This document shows, piece after piece, positions 1 to 11,840 of a stretch of DNA of 57,500 nucleotides; the first letter of the stretch is position 1; each line of letters starts with the position of its first letter. The notes beneath the pieces were generated by a model, which was not told the origin of the DNA, made no database searches, and was given only the letters and a program-made list of their open reading frames with translations. Source of the stretch: Stenotrophomonas acidaminiphila (GTDB lineage Bacteria; Pseudomonadota; Gammaproteobacteria; Xanthomonadales; Xanthomonadaceae); NCBI GenBank assembly GCA_002951995.1, contig CP019797.1, positions 1 through 57,500 on the forward strand, in the 5' to 3' direction. The position numbers and the translations under genes are program-made.

Positions 1-1329
1 ATGGATGCCTGGTCCCGTTGTATCGAACGTCTCGAAGCGGAGTTCCCGCCCGAAGATGTCCACACCTGGTTGAAGCCGTTGCAGGCCGACCACCGCGCCG
101 ACAGCATGGTGCTGTACGCCCCGAATGCCTTCATCGTCGACCAGGTGCGCGAGCGCTACCTGCCGCGCATCCAGGAGCTGTTGCGCTATTTCGCCGACGT
201 CACCGACGTGCAGCTGGAGATCGGTTCGCGCCCGCGCGCGGCCGAACCGGTGGTGGCGGCCGCGCCTGCGGCCACTGCCGCGGCCGCCGCACCGGCGGTG
301 CCGTTCAACGGCAACCTGGACGCGCATTACACCTTCGCCAACTTCGTCGAAGGCCGCAGCAACCAGTTGGGCCTGGCCGCCGCCTTCCAGGCGGCGCAGA
401 AGCCCGGCGACCGTGCGCACAACCCGCTGCTGCTGTACGGCGGCACCGGCCTGGGCAAGACCCACCTGATGCTGGCCGCCGGCAACGCCATGCGCCAGGC
501 CAACCCGGCCGCGCGGGTGCTGTACCTGCGTTCGGAGCAGTTCTTCAGCGCCATGATCCGGGCGCTGCAGGAAAAGACCATGGACCAGTTCAAGCGCCAG
601 TTCCAGCAGGTGGACGCGCTGCTGATCGACGACATCCAGTTCTTCGCCGGCAAGGACCGCACCCAGGAGGAGTTTTTCCACACCTTCAACGCGCTGTTCG
701 ACGGCAAGCAGCAGATCATCCTGACCTGCGACCGCTATCCGCGCGAAGTCGAGGGCCTGGAAGCGCGGCTGAAGTCGCGCCTGGCCTGGGGCCTGTCGGT
801 GGCGATCGAACCGCCGGATTTCGAGACCCGCGCGGCCATCGTGCTGGCCAAGGCCCGCGAGCGCGGCGCCGAGATTCCCGATGACGTCGCGTTCCTGATC
901 GCCAAGAAGATGCGCTCCAACGTGCGTGACCTGGAAGGCGCGCTCAACACGCTGACCGCGCGCGCCAATTTCACCGGACGCGCGATCACCACCGAGTTCG
1001 CCCAGGAAACCCTTCGCGACCTGCTGCGCGCGCAGCAGCAGGCAATCAGCATTCCCAACATCCAAAAGACCGTGGCCGACTATTACGGCCTGCAGATCAA
1101 GGACCTGTTGTCCAAGCGCCGCACCCGTTCGCTGGCGCGGCCGCGGCAGGTGGCAATGGCGCTGACCAAGGAGCTGACCGAACACAGCCTGCCGGAAATC
1201 GGCGACGCCTTCGCCGGCCGCGACCACACCACGGTGCTGCATGCCTGCCGCCAGATCCGCACGCTGATGGAGACCGACGGCAAGCTGCGCGAAGACTGGG
1301 ACAAGCTCATCCGCAAGTTGAGTGAGTAA
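1..1329 (+). CDS. dnaA: Chromosomal replication initiator protein DnaA
   Basis: DnaA binds 9-bp boxes at the origin, opens the adjacent AT-rich DNA and loads the replicative helicase. The 442-residue protein shows the full family layout: an N-terminal helicase/DiaA-interaction domain (about 1-80), an Ala-rich linker (about 80-105), an AAA+ domain with Walker A GGTGLGKT at 147-154 and Walker B LLIDD at 207-211, and a C-terminal DNA-binding domain with the signature RDHTTVLHA at 407-415. The window opens exactly at its ATG, so its promoter and any upstream boxes are not visible. It is followed by a box-bearing intergenic region and dnaN, the usual origin order. Confidence 0.98.
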   Translation: MDAWSRCIERLEAEFPPEDVHTWLKPLQADHRADSMVLYAPNAFIVDQVRERYLPRIQELLRYFADVTDVQLEIGSRPRAAEPVVAAAPAATAAAAAPAVPFNGNLDAHYTFANFVEGRSNQLGLAAAFQAAQKPGDRAHNPLLLYGGTGLGKTHLMLAAGNAMRQANPAARVLYLRSEQFFSAMIRALQEKTMDQFKRQFQQVDALLIDDIQFFAGKDRTQEEFFHTFNALFDGKQQIILTCDRYPREVEGLEARLKSRLAWGLSVAIEPPDFETRAAIVLAKARERGAEIPDDVAFLIAKKMRSNVRDLEGALNTLTARANFTGRAITTEFAQETLRDLLRAQQQAISIPNIQKTVADYYGLQIKDLLSKRRTRSLARPRQVAMALTKELTEHSLPEIGDAFAGRDHTTVLHACRQIRTLMETDGKLREDWDKLIRKLSE

Positions 1330-1650
1330 AGCATCGGGACACCGGCAACGACGTGGCAACAGGGCCAGCGAATGATGCATCGGCGCGAGACAGGCGTCAT
1401 CGCACAAAACGGTGCATCATTCGGGGGCAGACGCTGGGGAATCTGTGGATAAAAATGTGCTGCCAGATCGGCGCCAGGTTATCCACAGCTTTCCCCACCC
1501 GTTCCGGGCCAGTAATACAGAGGGTTTCGATGCAATGAAATCCTTTAAAAACAAATACTTGGGTGTGTTTTAAACCAAATCTGGCTCTACCAGCACCACC
1601 AAGCTTTTGATTTAACCCACATCTTTAAAAGCATAGGGGCACGAAACCAC
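1330..1650. other. dnaA-dnaN intergenic region: left origin arm (probable oriC)
   Basis: This 321-bp gene-free stretch carries two perfect DnaA boxes in opposite orientation: TGTGGATAA at 1444-1452 and TTATCCACA at 1479-1487. A strongly AT-rich segment follows (about 1538-1632) and could serve as an unwinding element. From 1444 to 1614 the sequence recurs, inverted and without gaps, downstream of dnaN (3171 to 3001). A 10-bp inverted repeat, GAATGATGCA at 1370-1379 and TGCATCATTC at 1413-1422, lies just before the boxes. Calling this oriC rests on position and box content, not on functional data. Confidence 0.8.
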
Positions 1651-2751
1651 ATGCGTTTCACACTGCAGCGCGAAGCCTTCCTCAAGCCGTTGGCCCAGGT
1701 CGTCAACGTGGTTGAACGCCGTCAGACCCTTCCGGTTCTGGCCAACTTCCTGGTCCAGGTGCAGGGCGGCCAGCTGTCGTTGACCGGTACCGACCTGGAA
1801 GTGGAAATGGTCTCCCGCATCGCGGTCGAGGATGCGCAGGACGGCGAAACCACGATTCCGGCACGCAAGCTGTTCGAGATCGTCCGCGCCCTGCCCGACG
1901 GCAGCCGCGTAACCGTGTCGCAGACCGGCGAGAAGATCACCGTGCAGGCCGGGCGCAGCCGCTTCACCCTGGCCACGCTGCCGGCAAACGATTTCCCGTC
2001 CGTGGACGAGGTCGAGGCGACCGAGCGCGTGGCAGTGCCCGAATCGGCACTGAAGGAACTGATCGAGCGCACCGCGTTCGCGATGGCGCAGCAGGACGTG
2101 CGCTATTACCTCAACGGCCTGCTGTTCGACCTGCGCGACCAGCTGCTGCGCTGCGTGGCCACCGACGGCCACCGCCTGGCGCTGTGCGAAACGGCGCTGG
2201 AGAACAGCACTGGCTCCAAGCGCCAGATCATCGTGCCGCGCAAGGGCGTGACCGAGTTGCAGCGCCTGCTCGAGGGCGGCGACCGCGAAGTGGAGCTGGA
2301 AGTCGGCCGCAGCCACGTGCGGGTCAAGCGCGACGATGTCACCTTCACCTCGAAGCTGATCGATGGCCGTTTCCCGGATTACGAAGCGGTGATCCCGATC
2401 GGCGCCGACCGCGAAGTGAAGGTGGACCGCGAAACCCTGCGTGCGTCGCTGCAGCGTGCGGCCATCCTGTCCAACGAGAAGTACCGCGGCGTCCGCGTTG
2501 AAGTCACGCCGGGCCAGCTGAAGATCAGCGCGCACAACCCCGAGCAGGAAGAAGCGCAGGAAGAGATCGAGGCGGATACCCAGGTCAGCGACCTGGCCAT
2601 TGGCTTCAACGTGAACTACCTGCTCGATGCGCTGTCGGCACTGCGCGATGAGCACATCGTCATCCAGTTGCGCGATTCCAACTCCTCCGCCCTGGTACGT
2701 GAAGCCAGCAGTGAGAAATCCCGGCATGTAGTCATGCCGTTGCGTCTCTGA
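1651..2751 (+). CDS. dnaN: DNA polymerase III sliding clamp, beta subunit
   Basis: DnaN is the ring-shaped processivity clamp that tethers DNA polymerase III and other factors to DNA. The protein is 366 residues, the usual length for three repeated clamp domains. It starts MRFTLQREAFL and ends in the family-typical VVMPLRL. The ATG directly follows the AT-rich origin arm. The gene sits between two halves of an inverted origin-like repeat and ends just before a parS-like palindrome and an intrinsic terminator, so it is probably transcribed apart from recF. Confidence 0.97.
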   Translation: MRFTLQREAFLKPLAQVVNVVERRQTLPVLANFLVQVQGGQLSLTGTDLEVEMVSRIAVEDAQDGETTIPARKLFEIVRALPDGSRVTVSQTGEKITVQAGRSRFTLATLPANDFPSVDEVEATERVAVPESALKELIERTAFAMAQQDVRYYLNGLLFDLRDQLLRCVATDGHRLALCETALENSTGSKRQIIVPRKGVTELQRLLEGGDREVELEVGRSHVRVKRDDVTFTSKLIDGRFPDYEAVIPIGADREVKVDRETLRASLQRAAILSNEKYRGVRVEVTPGQLKISAHNPEQEEAQEEIEADTQVSDLAIGFNVNYLLDALSALRDEHIVIQLRDSNSSALVREASSEKSRHVVMPLRL

Positions 2752-2759
2752 GGCGTGCA

Positions 2760-2773
2760 GTTCCACGTGGAAC
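2760..2773. other. parS-like centromere site 1
   Basis: GTTCCACGTGGAAC is a perfect 14-bp palindrome that matches the core of known parS sites bound by ParB. It lies 9 bp after the dnaN stop codon and just before the dnaN terminator. It is one of four such sites within 1.7 kb. Confidence 0.75.
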
Positions 2774-2775
2774 AC

Positions 2776-2802
2776 AAGCCCGGCAATGCCGGGCTTTTTT
2801 TT
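2776..2802 (+). terminator. Intrinsic terminator after dnaN
   Basis: Stem AAGCCCGGC (2776-2784) pairs with GCCGGGCTT (2788-2796) around a 3-nt loop and runs into eight T residues. This is a classical rho-independent terminator separating dnaN from recF. Confidence 0.85.
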
Positions 2803-2822
2803 CCCCTTGCAGTTCACGCAAG

Positions 2823-2836
2823 GTTTCACGTGGAAC
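2823..2836. other. parS-like centromere site 2
   Basis: GTTTCACGTGGAAC differs from a perfect palindrome at one position pair and fits the known parS core. It lies in the dnaN-recF intergenic region, 50 bp downstream of the dnaN terminator loop. Confidence 0.7.
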
Positions 2837-3337
2837 CCGGCAGCGACGAAGTTGCTATCTGCCCTGCCCGATGTGGAACGCCTGCCAGTCCAGCCGACGA
2901 GGTGCCTGTTGAAGGTTCCCGTTCCGGCATGCGTCGGCACTCAGAAAAGATCCCCCTTGGGAACGTCTGCGTGAGGCCTGCAAAGCTTTAAATCTGGAAA
3001 TAAATCAAAAGCTTTGTGGTGATGGTAGTGCTGGATTTTATGTAAAACTAGGTTATCTATTTGTTTTAAAAGGATATTTATAGGGCGAAACCCCTGCGGA
3101 AAAGGCGGGGATTGCCCTGTGGATAGCTGTGGGTAGCCAGATCCGGGATGAAATCGGCGGATTTATCCACAGGGTACGCAGGGAGGACCCACTGGCCCCC
3201 CACAGCGCTGGGCGGCGCCCGAAGGCGACGATCGGCGGCACTCTCCTCACCACGCGATCCGGGGGATGGATGCTTTAAGCTGCGGATCTTTTCCCCGGTT
3301 GTAACCGCCGGGGCGTTGCGTCTACTCCCGAGCATCA
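2837..3337. other. dnaN-recF intergenic region: right origin arm
   Basis: No gene is seen here. From 3171 back to 3001 the complementary strand repeats the dnaA-dnaN arm (1444-1614). By hand count about 102 of 171 positions match overall, and about 68 of 94 in the AT-rich half. Boxes are TTATCCACA at 3163-3171, TGTGGATAG at 3118-3126 and a degenerate TGTGGGTAG at 3128-3136. The AT-rich part spans about 2981-3085. The remaining 3172-3337 is ordinary GC-rich leader of recF with a CCCCGG/CCGGGG hairpin at 3293-3313. Confidence 0.75.
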
Positions 3338-4438
3338 ATGCACATCGTCCGTCTCTCGCTGAACCGGGTCCGCCGGTTCGATTCCGTGGAGCTCGCTCCC
3401 CGCCCGGGCCTCAACCTGATCACCGGCGACAACGGTGCGGGCAAGACCAGTCTGCTGGAGGCCCTGCATCTGATGGCGTACGGGCGGAGTTTCCGTGGCC
3501 GGGTCCGCGACGGACTGGTGCAGAAGGGCGCCGAGGCGCTGGAAGTCTTCGTCGAGTGGCAGGAGCGCGTGGGAGCCGGCGGTGGCGAACGGCTGCGCCG
3601 TGCTGGCCTGCGTCATGCCGGCCAGGCGTGGAAGGGCCGTCTTGATGGGGAGGATGTAGCGCAACTCGGAACGCTGTGCGCGGCTCTCGCGGTGGTCACT
3701 TTCGAGCCGGGCAGCCACGCCCTGGCCAGTGGCGGCAGCGAGCCGCGCCGACGTTTCATCGATTGGGGGTTGTTCCACGTGGAACCTGACTTTCTTTCGC
3801 TGTGGCGTCGTTACACCCGGGCCCTCAAGCAGCGTAATGCCCTGCTGAAGGCGGGCGCCGCCCCGCGTCAGCTTGATGCCTGGGACCATGAACTGGCCGA
3901 GGCGGGGGCGCCGCTGACCTCGCGGCGCCAGCATTACCTCGACCGGCTGCAGGAACGCGCGGTGGCCATTGCGGCGGATCTGGCGCCTGGGCTGCAGTTG
4001 CAGCGCCTGGAACTGCAACCGGGCTGGCGCCGGCACGAGATGTCGCTGGCCGACGCGCTGTTGCTGTCCCGCGAGCGCGACCGCGCCATGGGCCACACCT
4101 CGGTGGGGCCACACCGGGCCGACTGGTCGGTCGGTTATGGGGAGATTCCTAGCCGCGATGCGTTGTCGCGCGGCCAGGCCAAGCTCACCGCCCTGGCCTG
4201 CCTGCTGGCCCAGGCGGACGATTACGCGGCCCAGCGCGGCGAGTGGCCGGTGATCGCCCTGGACGACCTCGGAGCGGAACTGGACCGGCACCACCAGCAA
4301 CGCGTGCTGCATCTGCTGGCCGCAACCCCCGCCCAGGTTTTCATTACCGCCACCGAGACCCCTGTCGCCCTGGCCGAACACCTGCACCCGTCCGCCGTGT
4401 TCCACGTGGAACACGGCGCCGTCCAGGTCCGCCCATGA
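3338..4438 (+). CDS. recF: DNA replication and repair protein RecF
   Basis: RecF is an SMC/ABC-type ATPase that helps load RecA at gaps through the RecFOR pathway. The 366-residue protein has Walker A GDNGAGKT at 30-37, an ABC signature region LSRGQAKLTAL near 274, and Walker B IALDDLGAELD near 305. The length is normal. Two parS-like palindromes are embedded in the coding sequence and encode the peptide FHVE twice (around residues 146-149 and 355-358). The gene precedes gyrB with a 109-bp gap. Confidence 0.96.
   Translation: MHIVRLSLNRVRRFDSVELAPRPGLNLITGDNGAGKTSLLEALHLMAYGRSFRGRVRDGLVQKGAEALEVFVEWQERVGAGGGERLRRAGLRHAGQAWKGRLDGEDVAQLGTLCAALAVVTFEPGSHALASGGSEPRRRFIDWGLFHVEPDFLSLWRRYTRALKQRNALLKAGAAPRQLDAWDHELAEAGAPLTSRRQHYLDRLQERAVAIAADLAPGLQLQRLELQPGWRRHEMSLADALLLSRERDRAMGHTSVGPHRADWSVGYGEIPSRDALSRGQAKLTALACLLAQADDYAAQRGEWPVIALDDLGAELDRHHQQRVLHLLAATPAQVFITATETPVALAEHLHPSAVFHVEHGAVQVRP
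3772..3785. other. parS-like centromere site 3 (inside recF)
   Basis: GTTCCACGTGGAAC is a perfect palindrome within recF, read as part of codons for Leu-Phe-His-Val-Glu-Pro (145-150). Same core as sites 1 and 4. Confidence 0.72.
4399..4412. other. parS-like centromere site 4 (inside recF 3' end)
   Basis: With flanks this site is a perfect 16-bp palindrome, TGTTCCACGTGGAACA (4398-4413). It is the best parS match of the four and lies 26 bp before the recF stop codon. Confidence 0.78.
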
Positions 4439-4464
4439 CGGTTCCGGGTGCGCAAGGGCCCGGC

Positions 4465-4473
4465 TGGTATACT
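4465..4473 (+). promoter_or_regulatory. Possible extended -10 promoter for gyrB
   Basis: TGGTATACT (4465-4473) matches an extended -10 element (TG-N-TATACT) between recF and gyrB. No good -35 element is seen at 16-18 bp. It lies 75 bp before the chosen gyrB start. Confidence 0.45.
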
Positions 4474-4523
4474 TTCGACGATCCCCTCTTTACTCACGCC
4501 CCGACCTCCGGGCCGGCGCGTGA

Positions 4524-7007
<2,484 letters not shown>

Positions 7008-7080
7008 CACAATCCTGCAACACGGGCGGGTGCCGCACCCGGCCCCCGCCCGCCGCCTCTCCCGCTGCCGCAGGAACACG

Positions 7081-7923
7081 ATGTCCGCCCCACCACCGGT
7101 TCCGTTGTCCGTCCCGCCCGCCACGCCGCCGGTATCGCGCCCGGGCTCGCCGCTGCTGGGCTTTGGCCTGGACATCCTGCTGGCAGCCAGCATCCTGCTG
7201 GGGCTGAGCCTGCTCTGCGGCCTGGCGTGGGGCCTGTGGCGCGGGTTCGAGGTCGGCATGGCGGTCGCGCGCGAAGGCGGCGGAGCGCCGGATGCGGCAC
7301 AACTGGGCGCGCAGCTGGGCCAGCCCGGTGCCCTGGCGCAGATGCTGATCGCACTGGTGTCCACCGGCCTTGCCGCCCTGGTGCTGTACTTCTGGCGCCG
7401 GCCGGCCTCACAAGCCGAGCGTACCGCTTCCCATGCCGCCGTCCGCCGTGCGTCCACCTGGGGCTGGACCCTGCTGGTGGCTGCCGGGGTATTCGCCGGC
7501 AGCAGCCTGATCTCTTGGCTCGGCAAGCAGCTCGGCATCGAGCCGGTGCCGACCAATCTGCCGCTGATGGAACAGGCCCTGGCGCACTACCCGGTGTTCC
7601 TGGTGGTGTTCGCCGTGTTCCTGGCCCCGGCCTACGAGGAACTACTGTTCCGCCGGGTGCTGTTCGGACGGCTGTGGGCGGCGGGACGGCCGTGGCTGGG
7701 CATGGCGCTCAGCGGTGCTGCCTTCGCCTTCATCCATGAGATCCCCGGGACCACCGCCAACGGACTGCCGGAAGTCCTGCAGCTGTGGCTGGTCTACGGT
7801 GGCATGGGCGTGGCCTTCGCCTGGCTCTATCGCCGCACCGGCACCTTGTGGGCGGCGATTGCCGCGCATACGCTCAACAACGCGATCGCACTGACCGCAC
7901 TGGTGTTTTTCGGGCTGCAGTAA
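7081..7923 (+). CDS. CPBP family intramembrane glutamic-type endopeptidase
   Basis: This is a polytopic membrane protein of 280 residues, with hydrophobic stretches at about 27-55, 85-104, 127-147, 170-183, 205-220 and 236-278. The CPBP (Abi) protease motifs are intact: EELLFR at 186-191, FIHE with His219, and HTLNN with His263. CPBP proteins are cousins of Rce1 and are variously linked to maturation of peptides and to self-immunity; the substrate here is unknown. The ATG at 7081 was chosen because AGGAA precedes it; a longer in-frame start at 7030 has no ribosome-binding site. It lies between gyrB and an M48 protease gene. Confidence 0.85.
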   Translation: MSAPPPVPLSVPPATPPVSRPGSPLLGFGLDILLAASILLGLSLLCGLAWGLWRGFEVGMAVAREGGGAPDAAQLGAQLGQPGALAQMLIALVSTGLAALVLYFWRRPASQAERTASHAAVRRASTWGWTLLVAAGVFAGSSLISWLGKQLGIEPVPTNLPLMEQALAHYPVFLVVFAVFLAPAYEELLFRRVLFGRLWAAGRPWLGMALSGAAFAFIHEIPGTTANGLPEVLQLWLVYGGMGVAFAWLYRRTGTLWAAIAAHTLNNAIALTALVFFGLQ

Positions 7924-7995
7924 GTGCGCAACAGGTTGACGGAAATTTAAGCCGGGCGCTCGCACACTGCGGGCATGAATGAAGGGAAATACGCC

Positions 7996-8802
7996 ATGAA
8001 ACCCCTGCTGTTCGGCGCCGCCATCGCCCTGCTGCTGGGCGCCTGCGCGACCACGACCTCACCCACCGGCCGCCGCCAGGTGGTGGGTGGGATCTCGCAG
8101 CAGCAGCTGGACCAGCTCGGCGCGCAGGCCTTCGCCGAAACCAAGGCCAAGCAGACCCTGAGCCGGGACGCCCGCCAGAACGCGTACGTACAGTGCGTGG
8201 TCAATGCGCTGGTCGCCGAGCTGCCCCAACAGTACCGGGGCGTACGTTGGGAGACCGCGCTGTTCGTCGAGAAGGAACCCAATGCGTTCGCCCTGCCCGG
8301 CGGCAAGGTCGGGGTCAACAGCGGCATCTTCACGGTGGCGAAGAACCAGGACCAGCTGGCGGCGGTGATCGGGCATGAGATCGGCCATGTGATCTCGCGG
8401 CACCACGAAGAGCGTCTGACCCGTCAGCAGGGCACGCAGCTGGGCCTGGGCATAATCGGCGCGCTGGCCGGCGCGGCCTATGGCGATACCGCGGCCAGCG
8501 CGGTCAACCAGTTCGGCGGCCTGGGCGCACAGGGACTGATCCTGCTGCCCGGCTCGCGCACCCAGGAAAGCGAGGCCGACGTGGTCGGCCAGCGGCTGAT
8601 GGCGCAGGCCGGGTTCGACCCGGCCCAGGCCGTGGACCTGTGGCAGAACATGATGGCGGCCGGGGGCGGACGTCCCCCGCAGTGGCTTTCCACCCACCCC
8701 GATCCGACCAACCGCATTCGCGAGCTGCAGCGCGATGTGGCCGTGCTGGAACCCGTCTACCGCCAGGCGCGCCAGTCCGGAAGGACGCCGCGCTGCGGTT
8801 GA
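7996..8802 (+). CDS. M48 family metalloprotease, outer-membrane or periplasmic lipoprotein (LoiP/YcaL-like)
   Basis: This is a predicted zinc endopeptidase of the cell envelope, 268 residues. The N-terminus is a lipoprotein signal with lipobox LGAC and the acylated Cys at residue 17. The zinc motif HEIGH is at 127-131 and the third ligand lies in the EAD motif (Glu193). The ATG at 7996 is preceded by GAAGGGA at suitable spacing; an upstream ATG at 7975 would bury the lipobox. Family members such as BepA, LoiP and YcaL act in outer-membrane protein quality control, and a similar role is inferred here. Confidence 0.88.
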   Translation: MKPLLFGAAIALLLGACATTTSPTGRRQVVGGISQQQLDQLGAQAFAETKAKQTLSRDARQNAYVQCVVNALVAELPQQYRGVRWETALFVEKEPNAFALPGGKVGVNSGIFTVAKNQDQLAAVIGHEIGHVISRHHEERLTRQQGTQLGLGIIGALAGAAYGDTAASAVNQFGGLGAQGLILLPGSRTQESEADVVGQRLMAQAGFDPAQAVDLWQNMMAAGGGRPPQWLSTHPDPTNRIRELQRDVAVLEPVYRQARQSGRTPRCG

Positions 8803-8954
8803 CCCGTGGACACCACCATCCCGGGCCTTGGACATTGGTGCAATACAGCATCGGAAGTGATTTCTCCGTCAAAATTTTTCTGTTACGTTTGGCGGCTCTG
8901 TCTGCACAGACAGTCCGTCTACAGCCCCGCCCCGCGGTTCCATCGAGGTGACCC

Positions 8955-10148
8955 ATGATCTCCCGCAGCCATAAGCAGGCCCTGCTTTCCGTCCTCGTCG
9001 CCACCGTACTGGGTGGTGTCGTGGTTGCCGACGCCGCCGCCCAGGCGCGTTCGTCCGATCGCGGGAGCGAGCGCCGCAGCCGCGGTTCGGCCAAGGCCGA
9101 GGTGCTGTATCCGGAAGCGACCCGCCAGGAACCCAATGGCAAGTCGTCCTCGAAGATGGGCGGCAAGCTGCAGAAGCTGTTCGCCGCCTACAACAAGGAC
9201 GACTACGAGCAGACCCGCACCCTGGCCGATGAGATCATCGCCGCCGAGGGCGCCAATGACTATGACAAGGCGGTCGCCAACCAGCTCGCCTCGCAGGCGG
9301 CCTACAACCTGGACGACACCGCCGCTGCCAAGCAGTACCTGCAGCAGGCCATCGCGCTGAACCAGCTGGACAACAACGGCCACTTCCAGGCGATGCTGAT
9401 GCTGGCCCAGCTGCAGCTGCAGGACGAGCAGTACGCCGAAGGCCTGGCCAACCTGGACAAGTACCTGGCCGAATCCAAGTCGCACAAGCCCGAGGAACTG
9501 GTGATCAAGGGCCAGGCCCTGTACCAGACCGAAAAGTATGCCGAGGCCATCCCGGTGCTGAAGGCGGCCATCGCCGCCTCGCCCGAGCCGAAGGACAGCT
9601 GGAACCAGCTGCTGATGGCGGCCTACGCCGAAGCCGGCCAGACCGGCGAAGCGGTCAAGGAAGCCGAGGCCCTGGCCGCCAGGAACCCGGCCGACAAGAA
9701 GGCGCAACTGAACCTGGCCAGCATGTACATGCAGGCCGACCAGATGGACAAGGCCGCCGCGGTGATGGACAAGCTGCGCGCGGCCGGACAGCTCACCGAA
9801 GAGCGCGAGTACAAGCAGCTGTACTCGATCTATGCCAACACCGAGAACAAGGAAAAGGACGTCATTGCGGTGATCAACGAGGGCATGTCCAAGGGCATCC
9901 TCAAGCCGGACTACCAGGTCTACCTGGCGCTGGCGCAGTCGTACTACTACTCCGACCAGATCCCGCAGGCCATCGAGGCGTGGCAGAAGGCCGCCCCGCT
10001 TTCCAAGGATGGCGAGACCTACCTGAATCTGGCGCGTGTGCTGCACTCTGAAGGGCGGATTCCCGAAGCCAAGCAGGCGGCCCGGGATGCAAAGGCTAAA
10101 GGTGTGAAGAACCCGGCCGATGCAGACAAGATCATCAACCTGAAGTAA
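8955..10148 (+). CDS. Secreted tetratricopeptide-repeat protein
   Basis: This 397-residue protein has a Sec signal peptide (cleavage near ADAAAQA at about residue 32), then a basic Ser-rich linker. The rest is helical TPR-like sequence from about residue 65 to the end, for example YNLDDTAAAKQYLQQAIALN and further 34-residue units. It is probably periplasmic and a protein-interaction scaffold. It lies directly upstream of tonB-exbB-exbD on the same strand, an order also found in Xanthomonas, which suggests an accessory role in TonB-dependent transport. No enzymatic motif is seen. Confidence 0.82.
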   Translation: MISRSHKQALLSVLVATVLGGVVVADAAAQARSSDRGSERRSRGSAKAEVLYPEATRQEPNGKSSSKMGGKLQKLFAAYNKDDYEQTRTLADEIIAAEGANDYDKAVANQLASQAAYNLDDTAAAKQYLQQAIALNQLDNNGHFQAMLMLAQLQLQDEQYAEGLANLDKYLAESKSHKPEELVIKGQALYQTEKYAEAIPVLKAAIAASPEPKDSWNQLLMAAYAEAGQTGEAVKEAEALAARNPADKKAQLNLASMYMQADQMDKAAAVMDKLRAAGQLTEEREYKQLYSIYANTENKEKDVIAVINEGMSKGILKPDYQVYLALAQSYYYSDQIPQAIEAWQKAAPLSKDGETYLNLARVLHSEGRIPEAKQAARDAKAKGVKNPADADKIINLK

Positions 10149-10199
10149 GCAGGAATAACGCCTGAACAGCTGCATTTGTGATGCGCAGCCGGTCAGGAT

Positions 10200-10208
10200 T
10201 GGTATAAG
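10200..10208 (+). promoter_or_regulatory. Possible extended -10 promoter upstream of tonB
   Basis: TGGTATAAG, with TG one base before TATAAG (10203-10208), lies 87 bp before the chosen tonB start. A convincing -35 element at 16-18 bp is absent. Confidence 0.35.
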
Positions 10209-10294
10209 CTTGGAGGTTCCTGCGGTGTCATGCACCGCTGAATCAGGGGCGTCGGAACAGCGCCGCCCCGGCCCCACTAATGAGCTCTTGGCGC

Positions 10295-10966
<672 letters not shown>

Positions 10967-11051
10967 TCCCCCGGCGGCCAGCGGCCGCCCGCAGGGAACC
11001 GTTCGACTTTAGCTACACCCTTTAACACCACACACAACAAAGGTAAGCGTC

Positions 11052-11795
11052 ATGCTGCAGGAAATCTTCATCGCCGCTGCTGCCGGGGGCAACGCAAACA
11101 ACGCGCTCTCGCAGATGGGCTTCGAGCATCTGATTCACGAAATGACCTCCAAGCCGGGTGACTTCGCGGTTTCCTGGGTCGTGCTGCTGACCCTGGTCGC
11201 GATGTCGGCGATGTCGTGGTACTGGACCGTCATCAACATCTTCCGTTCCACCCGCCTGAAGTCGGCTTCCGACCGCGTGCCGGGCATGTTCTGGGACGCC
11301 GCCAATGCCCAGGACGCGATCCGCGCCATGGAAGAGCAGCCGGCTTCGGAGCCGTTCTCGAAGATCGCGCTGGACGCCGCCCAGGCCGCTGCGCACCACC
11401 AGCAGGCCGGCGCCGCCGAGACCCTGAGCCGTTCGGAGTTCGTCGACCGCGCCCTGCGCCAGGCCGTCACCCGCGAATCCAACAAGCTGCAGGGAGGCAT
11501 GATCCTGCTGGCCACCGTCGGCGCGACCGCTCCGTTCGTGGGCCTGCTGGGTACGGTGTGGGGCATCTACGGCGCGCTGATCAAGATCGGTGCCACCGGT
11601 TCGGCCTCGATCGACGCCGTTGCCGGCCCGGTGGGTGAAGCGCTGATCATGACCGCGATCGGTCTGTTCGTCGCGATCCCGGCCGTGTTCGCCTTCAACT
11701 TCTTCAGCAAGATCAACAGCGCCACCGTCAGCAAGTTCGACACCTTCGCGCACGATCTGCACGACTTCTTCGCCACCGGCTCGCGCGTTCGCTGA
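11052..11795 (+). CDS. exbB: TonB-system proton channel subunit ExbB
   Basis: ExbB (MotA/TolQ/ExbB family) forms the pentameric inner-membrane channel that houses the ExbD dimer and energises TonB. The 247-residue protein shows a first membrane segment around 37-57 and two C-terminal segments around 150-180 and 195-220. The conserved stretch ATVGATAPFVGLLGTVWGI is present. AAGGTAAG precedes the ATG at proper spacing. Position between tonB and exbD fixes the assignment as ExbB rather than TolQ. Confidence 0.94.
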   Translation: MLQEIFIAAAAGGNANNALSQMGFEHLIHEMTSKPGDFAVSWVVLLTLVAMSAMSWYWTVINIFRSTRLKSASDRVPGMFWDAANAQDAIRAMEEQPASEPFSKIALDAAQAAAHHQQAGAAETLSRSEFVDRALRQAVTRESNKLQGGMILLATVGATAPFVGLLGTVWGIYGALIKIGATGSASIDAVAGPVGEALIMTAIGLFVAIPAVFAFNFFSKINSATVSKFDTFAHDLHDFFATGSRVR

Positions 11796-11840
11796 GCCGG
11801 CAGCAGAGCAGTCCTCGCAACGATATAGACGGAGCCCGTT

